Positions 21,620 through 28,188 of a stretch of DNA of 34,194 bases are shown here, in pieces; position 1 is the first letter of the stretch; each line of letters begins with the position of its first letter. Both the position numbers and the translations under genes were made by a program. This stretch comes from a virus. Below the pieces are notes generated by a model. That model did no database searches and was not told the DNA's origin. It was given only the letters and a program-made list of their open reading frames with translations. The DNA lies in IMG/VR virus record IMGVR_UViG_3300042691_013813, positions 1 to 34,194 of that record. One strand, given 5' to 3'.

Positions 21620-21806
21620 GCGGGACCTCCTGCGCGATTCGCTCGCGCTCGACTCGGACAGACAGCGGGGCGTGGATCACGGCCTTGCAGCGGGTGGGCT
21701 TCTCGGGGGTGAGGTCCACGCGGATCTCGGTCCCGCCGATCAGGAACAGCAGCCGCTCCCGGGTGCAGCGCACCGTGGTCACGACGCAGGCGACGCGGTC
21801 ATTCAT
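21606..21806 (-). CDS. Hypothetical early protein, 66 aa
   Basis: The 66-residue protein MNDRVACVVTTVRCTRERLL continues FLIGGTEIRVDLTPEKPTRC and ends in a basic/acidic helix. It is probably a small beta-rich fold. The start at 21806 overlaps the stop of the 21799 gene, and its end overlaps the next start, so it is a real link in the coupled chain. No family recognised. Confidence 0.55.
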   Translation of the reverse strand: MNDRVACVVTTVRCTRERLLFLIGGTEIRVDLTPEKPTRCKAVIHAPLSVRVERERIAQEVPHDAV

Positions 21807-22176
21807 CGTCGGCCTCCTCGGTGCGCTGGAGGTCGGACATCTCGGTGCGGACGATGTCCTCGACGCATTGCGCGAATTGCGCGGCGAGGATCTCCGGGCT
21901 GTCCCCGGATCGGATGTCGCTCGTCGCCTCAATGAGCAAGAACCGCGGGTCCCCGCGTTCGCGGACGATCATCGTCCACACATCCCACCGCTCCTCGACG
22001 GTCCCCGCGTCCTCGTCCCGCAGGCGGTGCAGGTGCGGCGTCCCGTTCACGAACAGGAACCGGACCGCGTTGCTGCGGCACTCTGCCGGGAACGGCGGGA
22101 TGCGCTCCAACACATCGGGCGGCACGGACGACTCCCGCACCATGCGGAACTGCATGTTGTCAAATCGGCCCTTCAT
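21799..22176 (-). CDS. Hypothetical acidic early protein, 125 aa
   Basis: The 125-residue protein starts MKGRFDNMQFRMVRESSVPP and has an alpha/beta pattern (NAVRFLFVNGTPHLHRLRD, WDVWTMIVRERGDPRFLLIE) and a very acidic C-terminal helix (CVEDIVRTEMSDLQRTEEAD). The ATG at 22176 overlaps the stop of the small membrane protein gene. I see no catalytic signature. Confidence 0.55.
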   Translation of the reverse strand: MKGRFDNMQFRMVRESSVPPDVLERIPPFPAECRSNAVRFLFVNGTPHLHRLRDEDAGTVEERWDVWTMIVRERGDPRFLLIEATSDIRSGDSPEILAAQFAQCVEDIVRTEMSDLQRTEEADDE

Positions 22177-22292
22177 CGGCGGCTCCTCCGGCCCTTGCGG
22201 ACGCTGTTGAGGTTTGCGGCAAGGCTGCAGGCGGCGAGCACCGCCGCGACGGTCAAAAAGAACACGAAACCCGGCTCAAGTTCGGTCTGCAT
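22173..22292 (-). CDS. Small membrane protein, 39 aa
   Basis: A 39-residue frame starts at ATG 22292 behind a strong GAGGAGA site. It encodes MQTELEPGFVFFLTVAAVLA, then ACSLAANLNSVRKGRRSRR: one membrane span with a basic cytoplasmic tail. Its stop overlaps the start of the 22176 gene (ATGA). It fills the gap between two real genes. Function unknown. Confidence 0.55.
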   Translation of the reverse strand: MQTELEPGFVFFLTVAAVLAACSLAANLNSVRKGRRSRR

Positions 22293-22302
22293 GGGAATCT
22301 CC

Positions 22303-22764
22303 TCAGCCGCAGAATGCGGCGTTCTTGGTGCGGCAGGCGTCGCAGCAGTAGATGCTGTGCTCGGAGTCCCCGAGCACGGTCAGGTTGTCGATGGGGTGGG
22401 TGGACTCGCACCACTCGCAGGTCGCGCAGTCCTGCGCCCCCGACAGCAGGTGCTCGTCCTCCGCGCACCAGACGATGTCGGAGACCATCGCGTCGATTTC
22501 CCGAGCGAGGACCCGGATCTTCGCGAGCGCCGCGTGCGGACAGATACGAGCGAACTCGTGCGACCACCGCGGACCGTCGTTGCGGTTGATGTACTCGCTC
22601 ACCAGCAACTGCAGCACGACGATCTTCGCGTGCAGCGCGGTGCGCTCGGGCTGGGAGATAACAACGGCTCGTCCAGAGGATCGCAGCGGCAGGGTCGTGC
22701 CGAGCAGCGCGGCTCCGTTGCTGATGGCGGCACGGGCGAGGACGATGGACTTCGGTTCACGCAT
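22303..22764 (-). CDS. Early protein with C-terminal zinc-ribbon-like cysteines, 153 aa
   Basis: The 153-residue protein begins MREPKSIVLARAAISNGAAL. The N-terminal two thirds are helical and basic; the last 45 residues hold DCATCEWC and, 21 residues later, YCCDAC, a spacing that fits a zinc ribbon. It may bind nucleic acid or a host protein. The ATG at 22764 follows GAAGGAG of cassette 4. It is the first gene of a seven-gene chain ending with RusA, so it is the first expressed from that promoter. Confidence 0.6.
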   Translation of the reverse strand: MREPKSIVLARAAISNGAALLGTTLPLRSSGRAVVISQPERTALHAKIVVLQLLVSEYINRNDGPRWSHEFARICPHAALAKIRVLAREIDAMVSDIVWCAEDEHLLSGAQDCATCEWCESTHPIDNLTVLGDSEHSIYCCDACRTKNAAFCG

Positions 22765-22770
22765 GGCTGA

Positions 22771-22838
22771 CTCCTTCAAGTTGGGCGCGAGCGGCGTGCT
22801 CGGCGGGTTGACTATACCTACTTCGGCGCAGGGCGCAA
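22771..22838 (-). promoter_or_regulatory. Early promoter-operator-hairpin cassette 4
   Basis: Leftward: -35 TTGCGC (22838-22833), 16-bp spacer CCTGCGCCGAAGTAGG, -10 TATAGT (22816-22811), 8 nt, hairpin CGAGC-ACGCC-GCTCG (22802-22788), GAAGGAG (22777-22771). The loop differs from the ATGTC of the others while the stem is unchanged. Just upstream are two adjacent perfect palindromes, CCCTGCAGGG (22841-22850) and AATCTCGCGAGATT (22851-22864). Confidence 0.8.
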
Positions 22839-22865
22839 GGCCCTGCAGGGAATCTCGCGAGATTT

Positions 22866-22890
22866 CCGGGGGCGGTCGCATCGCCCCCGG
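22866..22890 (-). terminator. Stem-loop after the leftmost-starting early gene
   Basis: CCGGGGGCG (22866-22874) and CGCCCCCGG (22882-22890) form a perfect 9-bp stem with a 7-nt loop, 7 nt beyond the stop of the 22898 gene. No U-tract follows on the minus strand. It lies directly upstream of cassette 4 and probably reduces read-through into that promoter. Confidence 0.5.
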
Positions 22891-22897
22891 CGCGAGG

Positions 22898-23446
22898 TCA
22901 GGCGGCGAACATCGCCTTGACCTCGGCCTCGGGCGTGAACTTGCCGTTCACATACAGACGGGCGGGGAACTGCGGGAACCATCCTGCGCGGCGCGTGTAC
23001 TTCCACACGATGCGCTGACGCAGGTCAAGCACCGCGTCGCCCTTGCGGACCTGCATGTCGATGTTCGCGCCGTTCATCCAACACAGGGTGCAGGAATCGA
23101 CCGTGCCGAACTTCCCGAGCAACTTCTTGTGCCACGCGAGGAGAGCGTGGATCGCGTCCTCGCGAGCGACGCGCTCGACCTTGGCGTTGTCGATCTGTGC
23201 GCTGTAGACGAGGCGTCCGCGGAGGTCACCCGTTCCGTAGCGGTAGGAGGCGCTGAAGCGCATCGACCGCTCCGCGAGCGCGTCGTAGCGGTTCTGCAGG
23301 GTGAACCCCATGCCGTCCTCCAGCGCGTACTCCGCGAGGTGACGGGCGAAGTCGGCGCGGATGCGCTCGGCAAACTGCGCGGTGAGCGCGTCGAGCGAGG
23401 AATTGACGAGGAGAGCGTTCGCGATGGGGTCGGTCGGCAGGGGCAT
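22898..23446 (-). CDS. Hypothetical early protein, 182 aa
   Basis: The 182-residue protein starts MPLPTDPIANALLVNSSLDA. Its first half is helical (LTAQFAERIRADFARHLAEYA), and the second has strand-rich parts with a CTLCW pair (about residues 118-121) and ends FPARLYVNGKFTPEAEVKAMF. It is the first leftward gene next to the divergent control region and sits alone behind cassette 5, so it is probably the earliest leftward product. GAAGGAG precedes the ATG at 23446. No family recognised; a host-takeover role is only a guess from position. Confidence 0.6.
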   Translation of the reverse strand: MPLPTDPIANALLVNSSLDALTAQFAERIRADFARHLAEYALEDGMGFTLQNRYDALAERSMRFSASYRYGTGDLRGRLVYSAQIDNAKVERVAREDAIHALLAWHKKLLGKFGTVDSCTLCWMNGANIDMQVRKGDAVLDLRQRIVWKYTRRAGWFPQFPARLYVNGKFTPEAEVKAMFAA

Positions 23447-23452
23447 GTCTGA

Positions 23453-23520
23453 CTCCTTCAGGGTTAGGCCGAGCGACATGCTCGACACGGGTACAATACC
23501 TTCGTCGGCGTAGGGGTCAA
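23453..23520 (-). promoter_or_regulatory. Early promoter-operator-hairpin cassette 5
   Basis: Leftward: -35 TTGACC (23520-23515), 16-bp spacer CCTACGCCGACGAAGG, -10 TATTGT (23498-23493), 8 nt, hairpin CGAGC-ATGTC-GCTCG (23484-23470), GAAGGAG (23459-23453). The spacer is a near-palindrome, CCTACG against CCTTCG after inversion. The leader after the hairpin is nearly identical to that of cassette 1. Confidence 0.8.
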
Positions 23521-23523
23521 CCC

Positions 23524-24120
23524 CTCTGAAGCGATTTTTGGAAGTTTGTCGAAAAAAGTTTCCGGCTCGGAAACACAGCGACCCGCACTTGCATCGGCAG
23601 CGCGGGTCGCTATTGTGTGCCTCGGCTGCGCTCACCGTCTCGCAAAGACGAGCGCCGCCGACATCGAACTGGCGGTCGCATTCTACCGCCTCATGCCGCC
23701 AGCGGCAAGATTGCAGCGTCAGCGTGCGCTCCGTCCACGCAGTTAGAGGGCGCGGCCACAGGCCGCTCCGACGCCGGGTCTGACCCTACCCGGCGCATCC
23801 TCCCCGGAGGATCGCTCCTGCATCGTGGTAGCGGCTGGCCCAGCGAAATGGTGAAAACGATGCCTTGGGAAACCTCGCGGCGGCTCCGAGCGGCTGCGCC
23901 TCCCCATGACCTCGCACACACGGGGTCATGGTGTTCCTGCGGTCTCACCAAGCAACTGCGGAAACGCGCCGCAGGCGCGCCGAGCGCCCGAGCGCAGCGA
24001 GGGCAACCTCCGGTCTGGTGGGAGTCGGTGGGCGTCCCCCGCCCCTCGCTGGGCCTCCAAAGTAGCCCGAGCGAGGCGGCGGAAGAAAATTGCAGAAATG
24101 TTGCGCCGAATCCTCAAGTG
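23524..24120. other. Divergent intergenic control region, about 600 bp, rich in hairpins
   Basis: No convincing gene is seen between the leftward cassette 5 and the rightward cassette 6. Successive inverted repeats include 23577-23586/23602-23611, 23752-23757/23761-23766, 23772-23779/23788-23795, 23797-23802/23807-23812, 23904-23914/23921-23931 (11 bp, one G-T, loop CACACA), 23965-23970/23974-23979, and the longer-range 23995-24003/24043-24051. Such a structured divergent region could hold an origin, a packaging or recombination site, or a structured RNA. The sequence alone does not decide. Confidence 0.55.
23577..23611. terminator. Hairpin upstream of cassette 5
   Basis: AGCGACCCGC (23577-23586) pairs perfectly with GCGGGTCGCT (23602-23611), a 10-bp stem with a 15-nt loop. 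On the minus strand it is followed by GTGTTTCCG, weakly U-rich. It could shield cassette 5 from leftward read-through or be part of the control region structure. Confidence 0.4.
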
Positions 24121-24123
24121 GGG

Positions 24124-24191
24124 TTGCACCCTGCGCCGAAGTAGGTATAGTCCACGCATCGGGCATGTCGCCCGGTCCAACCCTGAAGGAG
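24124..24191 (+). promoter_or_regulatory. Early promoter-operator-hairpin cassette 6 (rightward)
   Basis: Rightward: -35 TTGCAC (24124-24129), 16-bp spacer CCTGCGCCGAAGTAGG, -10 TATAGT (24146-24151), 8 nt, hairpin CGGGC-ATGTC-GCCCG (24160-24174), GAAGGAG (24185-24191), ATG at 24197. The spacer and both boxes are identical to cassette 1 although the orientation is opposite. It starts the rightward early transcript. Confidence 0.8.
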
Positions 24192-24196
24192 TCAGC

Positions 24197-24682
24197 ATGT
24201 TTCAGATCCACAGCAGCGACGAGAACTACCAGCCGCAAGGCGAGCCGCTCGCGACCGCGAGCACCTACGCGCAGGCAAAGGAACTGGCGGCGGAGCACGC
24301 CGCTGGCAGGATGTACGGAACGGTCATCGTCACCCCGAACGATGCGGTCATCTGCGGCGACGAGACCGCGGAGGAACTGTCCGCCATTCTTGCGGAGTGC
24401 AACGATGACGCGCAGGCTAAACTTGTGGACCGCCTGCGCGACGCGGTCGTGAGCCGCCTGCAGGTACTTGCAAGCCTCGGGACCTCGGGTCGGCAGTTCG
24501 ACACCCGTGAGGATGCTTTCTATCGCCTCGGTCGCGTCCACGGCGCGATTGATGCGCTGGAAATCGTCGTCAACTCCCGCGAGACTCCGGCGTGGATTGC
24601 GGAACTGTCGATGCAGGCAACCGACGCCTACAGGCAGGCGCTCGCGAACATCGCGCTGAACGCGAAGGGGGGTGCAGCGTGA
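24197..24682 (+). CDS. Hypothetical rightward early protein, 161 aa
   Basis: The 161-residue protein starts MFQIHSSDENYQPQGEPLAT. An N-terminal beta/alpha segment (STYAQAKELAAEHAAGRMYG, TVIVTPNDAVICGDETAEEL) is followed by a wholly helical C-terminal half (VDRLRDAVVSRLQVLASLG, VHGAIDALEIVVNSRE). I start at 24197, 5 nt after GAAGGAG; a frame open back to 23906 runs through the promoter cassette and is not used. The family is not recognised. It is the first gene of the rightward early transcript and overlaps the next gene by GTGA. Confidence 0.6.
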   Translation: MFQIHSSDENYQPQGEPLATASTYAQAKELAAEHAAGRMYGTVIVTPNDAVICGDETAEELSAILAECNDDAQAKLVDRLRDAVVSRLQVLASLGTSGRQFDTREDAFYRLGRVHGAIDALEIVVNSRETPAWIAELSMQATDAYRQALANIALNAKGGAA

Positions 24683-24909
24683 GCCGCCCCGGAACCGTCG
24701 CCGCTGCCGACGCCGCGATGCGCTATGTGCGCGAGATGCGTGCCGCCTGCCGGACCTGCCGCACGCACGCTCGGCACGGCGCGAAGGGGTTCACGCGCAT
24801 GTGGGAGCAGTCCGAGGCCGACGCGTGGCGCGAACTCGCGACCGCAGCCGCGGCGCTCTCCGCAGCAGCAGCCGAGGTTGCCGAGCGCATGGAGCAAAAA
24901 CAAGGTTGA
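24679..24909 (+). CDS. Small helical protein with CxxC, 76 aa
   Basis: The GTG at 24679 overlaps the previous stop. The 76-residue protein MSRPGTVAAADAAMRYVREM continues RAACRTCRTHARHGAKGFTR and ends in an alanine-rich helix (WRELATAAAALSAAAAEVAE). C-R-T-C-R-T-H-A-R-H has two Cys and two His and might bind a metal. Function unknown. Confidence 0.5.
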   Translation: MSRPGTVAAADAAMRYVREMRAACRTCRTHARHGAKGFTRMWEQSEADAWRELATAAAALSAAAAEVAERMEQKQG

Positions 24910-24934
24910 CGCGCACCCTCCGCGTAGGTAGGCT
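24906..24934 (+). promoter_or_regulatory. Promoter of the helix-turn-helix gene, predicted leaderless
   Basis: TTGACG (24906-24911), 17-bp spacer, TAGGCT (24929-24934), then 6 nt (TCCCCC) and the ATG at 24941. No Shine-Dalgarno sequence is present, so the mRNA should begin at or next to the start codon. The spacer reads GCACCCTCCGCGTAGGTA, close to GCACCCTGCGCCGAAGTAGGTA in cassettes 1 and 6 with four central bases missing. Confidence 0.6.
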
Positions 24935-24940
24935 TCCCCC

Positions 24941-25213
24941 ATGTCCAAGGCAACGAAGTTCAGGCTTGATACCCCGATGGATTGGAAACTGGCGATGCAG
25001 CGCCGGATCGCGTCGCAGGGCCAGTCCCGCTACCAGTTCATCTGCGAGGCCGTCGCCAAGGGCCTCTGCGCCCGTCACAGCGCCGAGTGCCTGCTGGCGG
25101 ACCCGGACACGGTCACGGGCCAGCGGGTTCCGAGCCTGCAGACCGCCATTGAACTCGCACGCGCCGCGGGGATGGACCTCGTCCTCGTCACCCGCGGGGA
25201 CGCGGTGGGGTGA
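24941..25213 (+). CDS. Helix-turn-helix regulator, candidate early repressor, 90 aa
   Basis: The 90-residue basic protein has DWKLAMQRRIASQGQSRYQF, ICEAVAKGLCARHSAECLLA and QRVPSLQTAIELARAAGMDL, the helix pattern of XRE-like helix-turn-helix domains (about residues 20-80), ending in a short strand VLVTRG. It has no effector or cleavage domain. It sits in the control region beside the divergent promoters, and its own promoter carries a variant of the spacer palindrome found in the early cassettes. It is therefore the best candidate to bind those operators and its own promoter. Repressor or activator role is inference. Confidence 0.65.
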   Translation: MSKATKFRLDTPMDWKLAMQRRIASQGQSRYQFICEAVAKGLCARHSAECLLADPDTVTGQRVPSLQTAIELARAAGMDLVLVTRGDAVG

Positions 25214-25263
25214 ACCGGGTACGATTCGTCTGACCAGTTCAACCTAAACCACAAGGCGAACAA

Positions 25264-25584
25264 ATGAAACCAACCACACCAATCGCATGGAAGCGCACCG
25301 CTCGCAGGGCATCCGCAACGCAGGACCCGGTCGCGGAATACGACGCAATCATCGGTGGAGCGCACTTCGGCGCGATTGAGGCCCAGTTCGATTCCATCGA
25401 CAGGGGCTACACGAAGATGGCGTCCTACACCTATGCGCTGAACGGATACACCGCATGGACGCGAAATCACTTTGACGAGGTGCAGTTCCCCGTCAGCCGA
25501 TACGGGTCGTCGCAGTCGGCGCTCGCAGCCGCAAAGGGCTGGGTCGCAGAGCAGTCGAAGCGCCCGTGGACTCCGGTTGGGTGA
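25264..25584 (+). CDS. Hypothetical protein, 106 aa
   Basis: The 106-residue protein starts MKPTTPIAWKRTARRASATQ, with an AAGGCGAAC site before the ATG. The middle is Tyr-rich (GYTKMASYTYALNGYTAWTR) and the end is a basic helix followed by WTPVG. No known motif. A TACGAT box at 25220-25225 about 38 nt upstream may be its -10. Its stop overlaps the ATG of the GP88-like gene (TGATG), so the two are coupled. Confidence 0.55.
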   Translation: MKPTTPIAWKRTARRASATQDPVAEYDAIIGGAHFGAIEAQFDSIDRGYTKMASYTYALNGYTAWTRNHFDEVQFPVSRYGSSQSALAAAKGWVAEQSKRPWTPVG

Positions 25585-26291
25585 TGCGTCCGGCGTTCAC
25601 CAAGGCCAACCGCTACATCTTCGACCCGAAGGCGCTGTCATGGTCGATTCCGAGCGGACACACCTGCCCCGGCGCGGATGCCTGTCTCGCGTCAGCCGAC
25701 CGGGACACGGGCCGGATCACCAATGGGCCGCGCCAGCAGTTCAAGTGCTACAGCGCGGAACTGGAGCGGTTCCCGAGCGTCCGCAGCCGATACTGGGCGA
25801 ACCTCGACGCCGTTCGCGGCAAGTCGCCCGAGGAAGTTTTTGCGGTGCTGGAGTGCCTGCCCCGCAAGGCGCACCTCGTCCGCATCCACACCGCAGGCGA
25901 CTTTTTCTCGCAGGCGTACCTCGACGGCTGGCTGCAGTTCGTTCGCTCGCGACCCGGCACGCACTTCTACGCGTTCACGAAGTCGCTGCCGCTGTGGGTG
26001 CGGCGGCTCGGGGAGGTCCCTCCGAACCTCGTCCTGCAGGCGTCCTACGGGGGAAAGTGGGACGGCCTGATTGCGGAGCACGGCCTGAAGTACGCTCGCG
26101 TCGTGTTCAGCACCGAGGAGGCGCAGGCGCTTGGCCTACCCATCGACACCGACGACAGGCTCGCGGCCTACGGCACGCAGTCGTTCGCGCTGCTTGAGAA
26201 CCGCGCCGCGATGCGCGAGCGCATGGCGCTGGTGCAGCCGACGCTGTTCGGGCTTCCCTTGCCGTCTCCGCAGGGTACGATGCACGCATGA
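25584..26291 (+). CDS. GP88-like phage protein
   Basis: The 235-residue protein has the plan of the phage GP88 family: SIPSGHTCPGADACLASADR, then FKCYSAELERFPSVRSRYWAN, VRIHTAGDFFSQAYLDGWLQ, FYAFTKSLPLW, and LVLQASYGGKWDG. Three conserved-looking Cys (HTC, DAC, FKC) and the IHTAGDF segment suggest a metal- or cofactor-binding fold. The function of the family is not established. I use ATG 25584 (TGATG overlap); a GTG at 25566 would add six residues. It lies directly before the terminase genes. Confidence 0.65.
   Translation: MRPAFTKANRYIFDPKALSWSIPSGHTCPGADACLASADRDTGRITNGPRQQFKCYSAELERFPSVRSRYWANLDAVRGKSPEEVFAVLECLPRKAHLVRIHTAGDFFSQAYLDGWLQFVRSRPGTHFYAFTKSLPLWVRRLGEVPPNLVLQASYGGKWDGLIAEHGLKYARVVFSTEEAQALGLPIDTDDRLAAYGTQSFALLENRAAMRERMALVQPTLFGLPLPSPQGTMHA
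26276..26281 (+). promoter_or_regulatory. -10-like TACGAT 6 nt before the small terminase start
   Basis: TACGAT is followed by GCACGC and the ATG at 26288. There is no Shine-Dalgarno sequence in between. It is one of six starts in the window with TANNNT at 6-7 nt. No good -35 box is seen. Translation by coupling from the overlapping upstream gene (ATGA) is an alternative. Confidence 0.35.
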
Positions 26292-26755
26292 GCAATCCCA
26301 GCGACCAAACCCCAAGCGACCGCGGGGGGCCTGCGGGGGGGTCTGAGCGACGCACCCGGTGGGAGCGCCGGATGCACCTGCGGTGTCTGGAGGCAATCGT
26401 CTACGACGGCTGGCAGGTCCCGGCATCGGCGTTTGCCGACCTGCCGCGCAACCTGCACGACATCCTGCAGGACCCGGCACAGAGCACCCGAGACCGCATC
26501 CGCGCAGGCGAGGCGCTCGCGCACCTCGTCGCGCACCGGGCCGACGCTGCCGTGCAGTACGACAGGATCATGCGCCTTGACGCAGGCGAGGCGACCGACC
26601 GCATCGCGGTCTACGACTCGCTCTCCGACGCGCAACTCGCAGCCGTCGCGGCAACCCTGCGACGCTCCGCACCGACATGTCCACCAGATTCTCCCGCGCC
26701 CGGAAAGCCGCAGCCCGAGCCGCAGAAGCCTCGCCAGAGCCGCAGGCGGTCCTGA
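26288..26755 (+). CDS. Terminase small subunit candidate
   Basis: The 155-residue protein lies directly before and overlaps the large terminase by 79 nt in another frame. It is helical (RMHLRCLEAIVYDGWQVPA, NLHDILQDPAQSTRDRIRAG, EALAHLVAHRADAAVQYDRI) with a disordered Pro/Arg-rich C-terminus. Small terminases bind the packaging site and stimulate the large subunit. The assignment rests on size, helical content and position. A clear helix-turn-helix is not seen. Confidence 0.6.
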   Translation: MSNPSDQTPSDRGGPAGGSERRTRWERRMHLRCLEAIVYDGWQVPASAFADLPRNLHDILQDPAQSTRDRIRAGEALAHLVAHRADAAVQYDRIMRLDAGEATDRIAVYDSLSDAQLAAVAATLRRSAPTCPPDSPAPGKPQPEPQKPRQSRRRS

Positions 26756-28188
26756 CCGCCCCAGACGCCGTGCAGGCCGCTCGGGACAGCCCCGAGGCGT
26801 TCCTCGCGCTGGCGCTCGGGCGCACCGTCAGCGAACTGCAGCGCACCCTGCTGGCGCACGCTCTGAGCAACCTGTCGTGGTACGCGGAACTGCCCCGCGG
26901 ACACGCCAAGACCTCCACGCTGTCCTACCTTTGCGCGTGGTGGTTGGGCGTCCGGCCCCAGAGCCGCATCAAGATCGTCAGCCAGAACGACGAGGCGGCT
27001 ACCGCGACGACTCGGTTCGTGCGCGAGATTGTCCGCGGAGCCGCGTTCCGAGCCGCGTTCCCGGAGGTCAACCTGAAGCCCGGGGAGGACAGCGTCACGG
27101 CGTGGACCGTGGTCGCTCCGGGCGTCGAGCGTGGGCGCGACCCCTCGGTGCAGGGGTCCGGCGTGTTCGGGCGCACAGGCGGTCGCGCCGATGTCATCTG
27201 GTTTGACGATATCTGCGACCTGCGGAACGCCGTCCTGCAGCCCCGCCTGCGGGAGCAGGTCAAGGAGGCGGTCCGCAACATCTGGATGCCGATGCTCGAC
27301 CCCTCGGCGCAGGTCGTGCCGAGGTCGTGGCGCTCCGCGACGCCGTTCCACACGGACGACATCACGGCAGAGTGGAGGCGGGAGCACGGCGCGTCCGGCT
27401 CGCTGCTCCGCACGCCGTGCGACGGGGACCGCAGCCCGTGGCCCGAGGTGTTCACCCCCGCAGTCCTCCACCAGAAACGCGCCGAGATGGGAGCGATGGC
27501 CTACGCCCGGGCGTACGAACTCGTCCCCGTCAGCAGCGACCTGCTGGTGTTCCAGCCCGAGTGGCTGCGCTACTACCGCGCCGACCAGAAGCCCAAGGTC
27601 ACGCGGACCGTCGCCGCGGTGGATTGGGGATACGGGCGGCGCTCGCAGGAACGCGACGATCCCGACTACAGCGTCTGCATCGTGGGGGAGATTGACGCCG
27701 AGCGACGGCTGTACCTGACCGACATCCTGCGCGTGCGCGAGCCGTTCCCGACATTCGCACGCATGGCGGCTGCGCTGCTTGACAGACGCGGCGCATCGGT
27801 CGTGCTGGCCGAGGCGAACGGGCCGCAGCGCGGAATCTTCGACCAGTTCGCGGAGATCACGCGACAGCCGATGCTGGCGGTCGAGCGCACGATTGACAAG
27901 CACCTCCGCGCCGCTGGGGCGCAGCCCTTCGTGCAGGGCGGGAAACTGCTGCTGCCTGCCGACGACGCCGGATCGGTGCGACCGGAGTTTACATGCGTGG
28001 TGGACGAGATGCTCGCCTTCCCGGCTGGGGCGCACGATGACACGGTCGATGTAGTCGTGGACCTGTGCGGTGAGGCTGTGCGCGGGTCGCTGTCAAGCGC
28101 CGACCTTAGTGTCAAGCGAATCGAACGGCCCGACGCGATATCTCGCATGTTCGGCGCGAGTCGCGCTCGCAAGCCGTTTTTCGGGTGA
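26677..28188 (+). CDS. terL: Terminase large subunit
   Basis: The 503-residue protein has the terminase ATPase and nuclease. A degenerate Walker A, PRGHAKTS (73-80), follows a Q-motif-like helix; Walker B is VIWFDD (173-178). The nuclease domain shows VAAVDWGYG (D316) and a late AHDDTVDVVVD acidic cluster. It cuts concatemers and pumps DNA into the prohead. The ATG at 26677 lies inside the small subunit gene; a GTG at 26770 is an alternative. Neither has an obvious Shine-Dalgarno sequence, so translation is probably coupled. Confidence 0.92.
   Translation: MSTRFSRARKAAARAAEASPEPQAVLTAPDAVQAARDSPEAFLALALGRTVSELQRTLLAHALSNLSWYAELPRGHAKTSTLSYLCAWWLGVRPQSRIKIVSQNDEAATATTRFVREIVRGAAFRAAFPEVNLKPGEDSVTAWTVVAPGVERGRDPSVQGSGVFGRTGGRADVIWFDDICDLRNAVLQPRLREQVKEAVRNIWMPMLDPSAQVVPRSWRSATPFHTDDITAEWRREHGASGSLLRTPCDGDRSPWPEVFTPAVLHQKRAEMGAMAYARAYELVPVSSDLLVFQPEWLRYYRADQKPKVTRTVAAVDWGYGRRSQERDDPDYSVCIVGEIDAERRLYLTDILRVREPFPTFARMAAALLDRRGASVVLAEANGPQRGIFDQFAEITRQPMLAVERTIDKHLRAAGAQPFVQGGKLLLPADDAGSVRPEFTCVVDEMLAFPAGAHDDTVDVVVDLCGEAVRGSLSSADLSVKRIERPDAISRMFGASRARKPFFG

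Noticed and set aside
23546-23746. A 66-codon rightward frame in the divergent control region
   Set aside because: It needs a TTG start with no ribosome-binding site, covers a strong hairpin, and shows no recognisable pattern. Not listed as a gene.
26677-26730. FSR in the terminase N-terminus (RFSRARK) as another processing site
   Set aside because: Large terminase is not a stable virion component and the context is a basic disordered tail, so a chance match is more likely.
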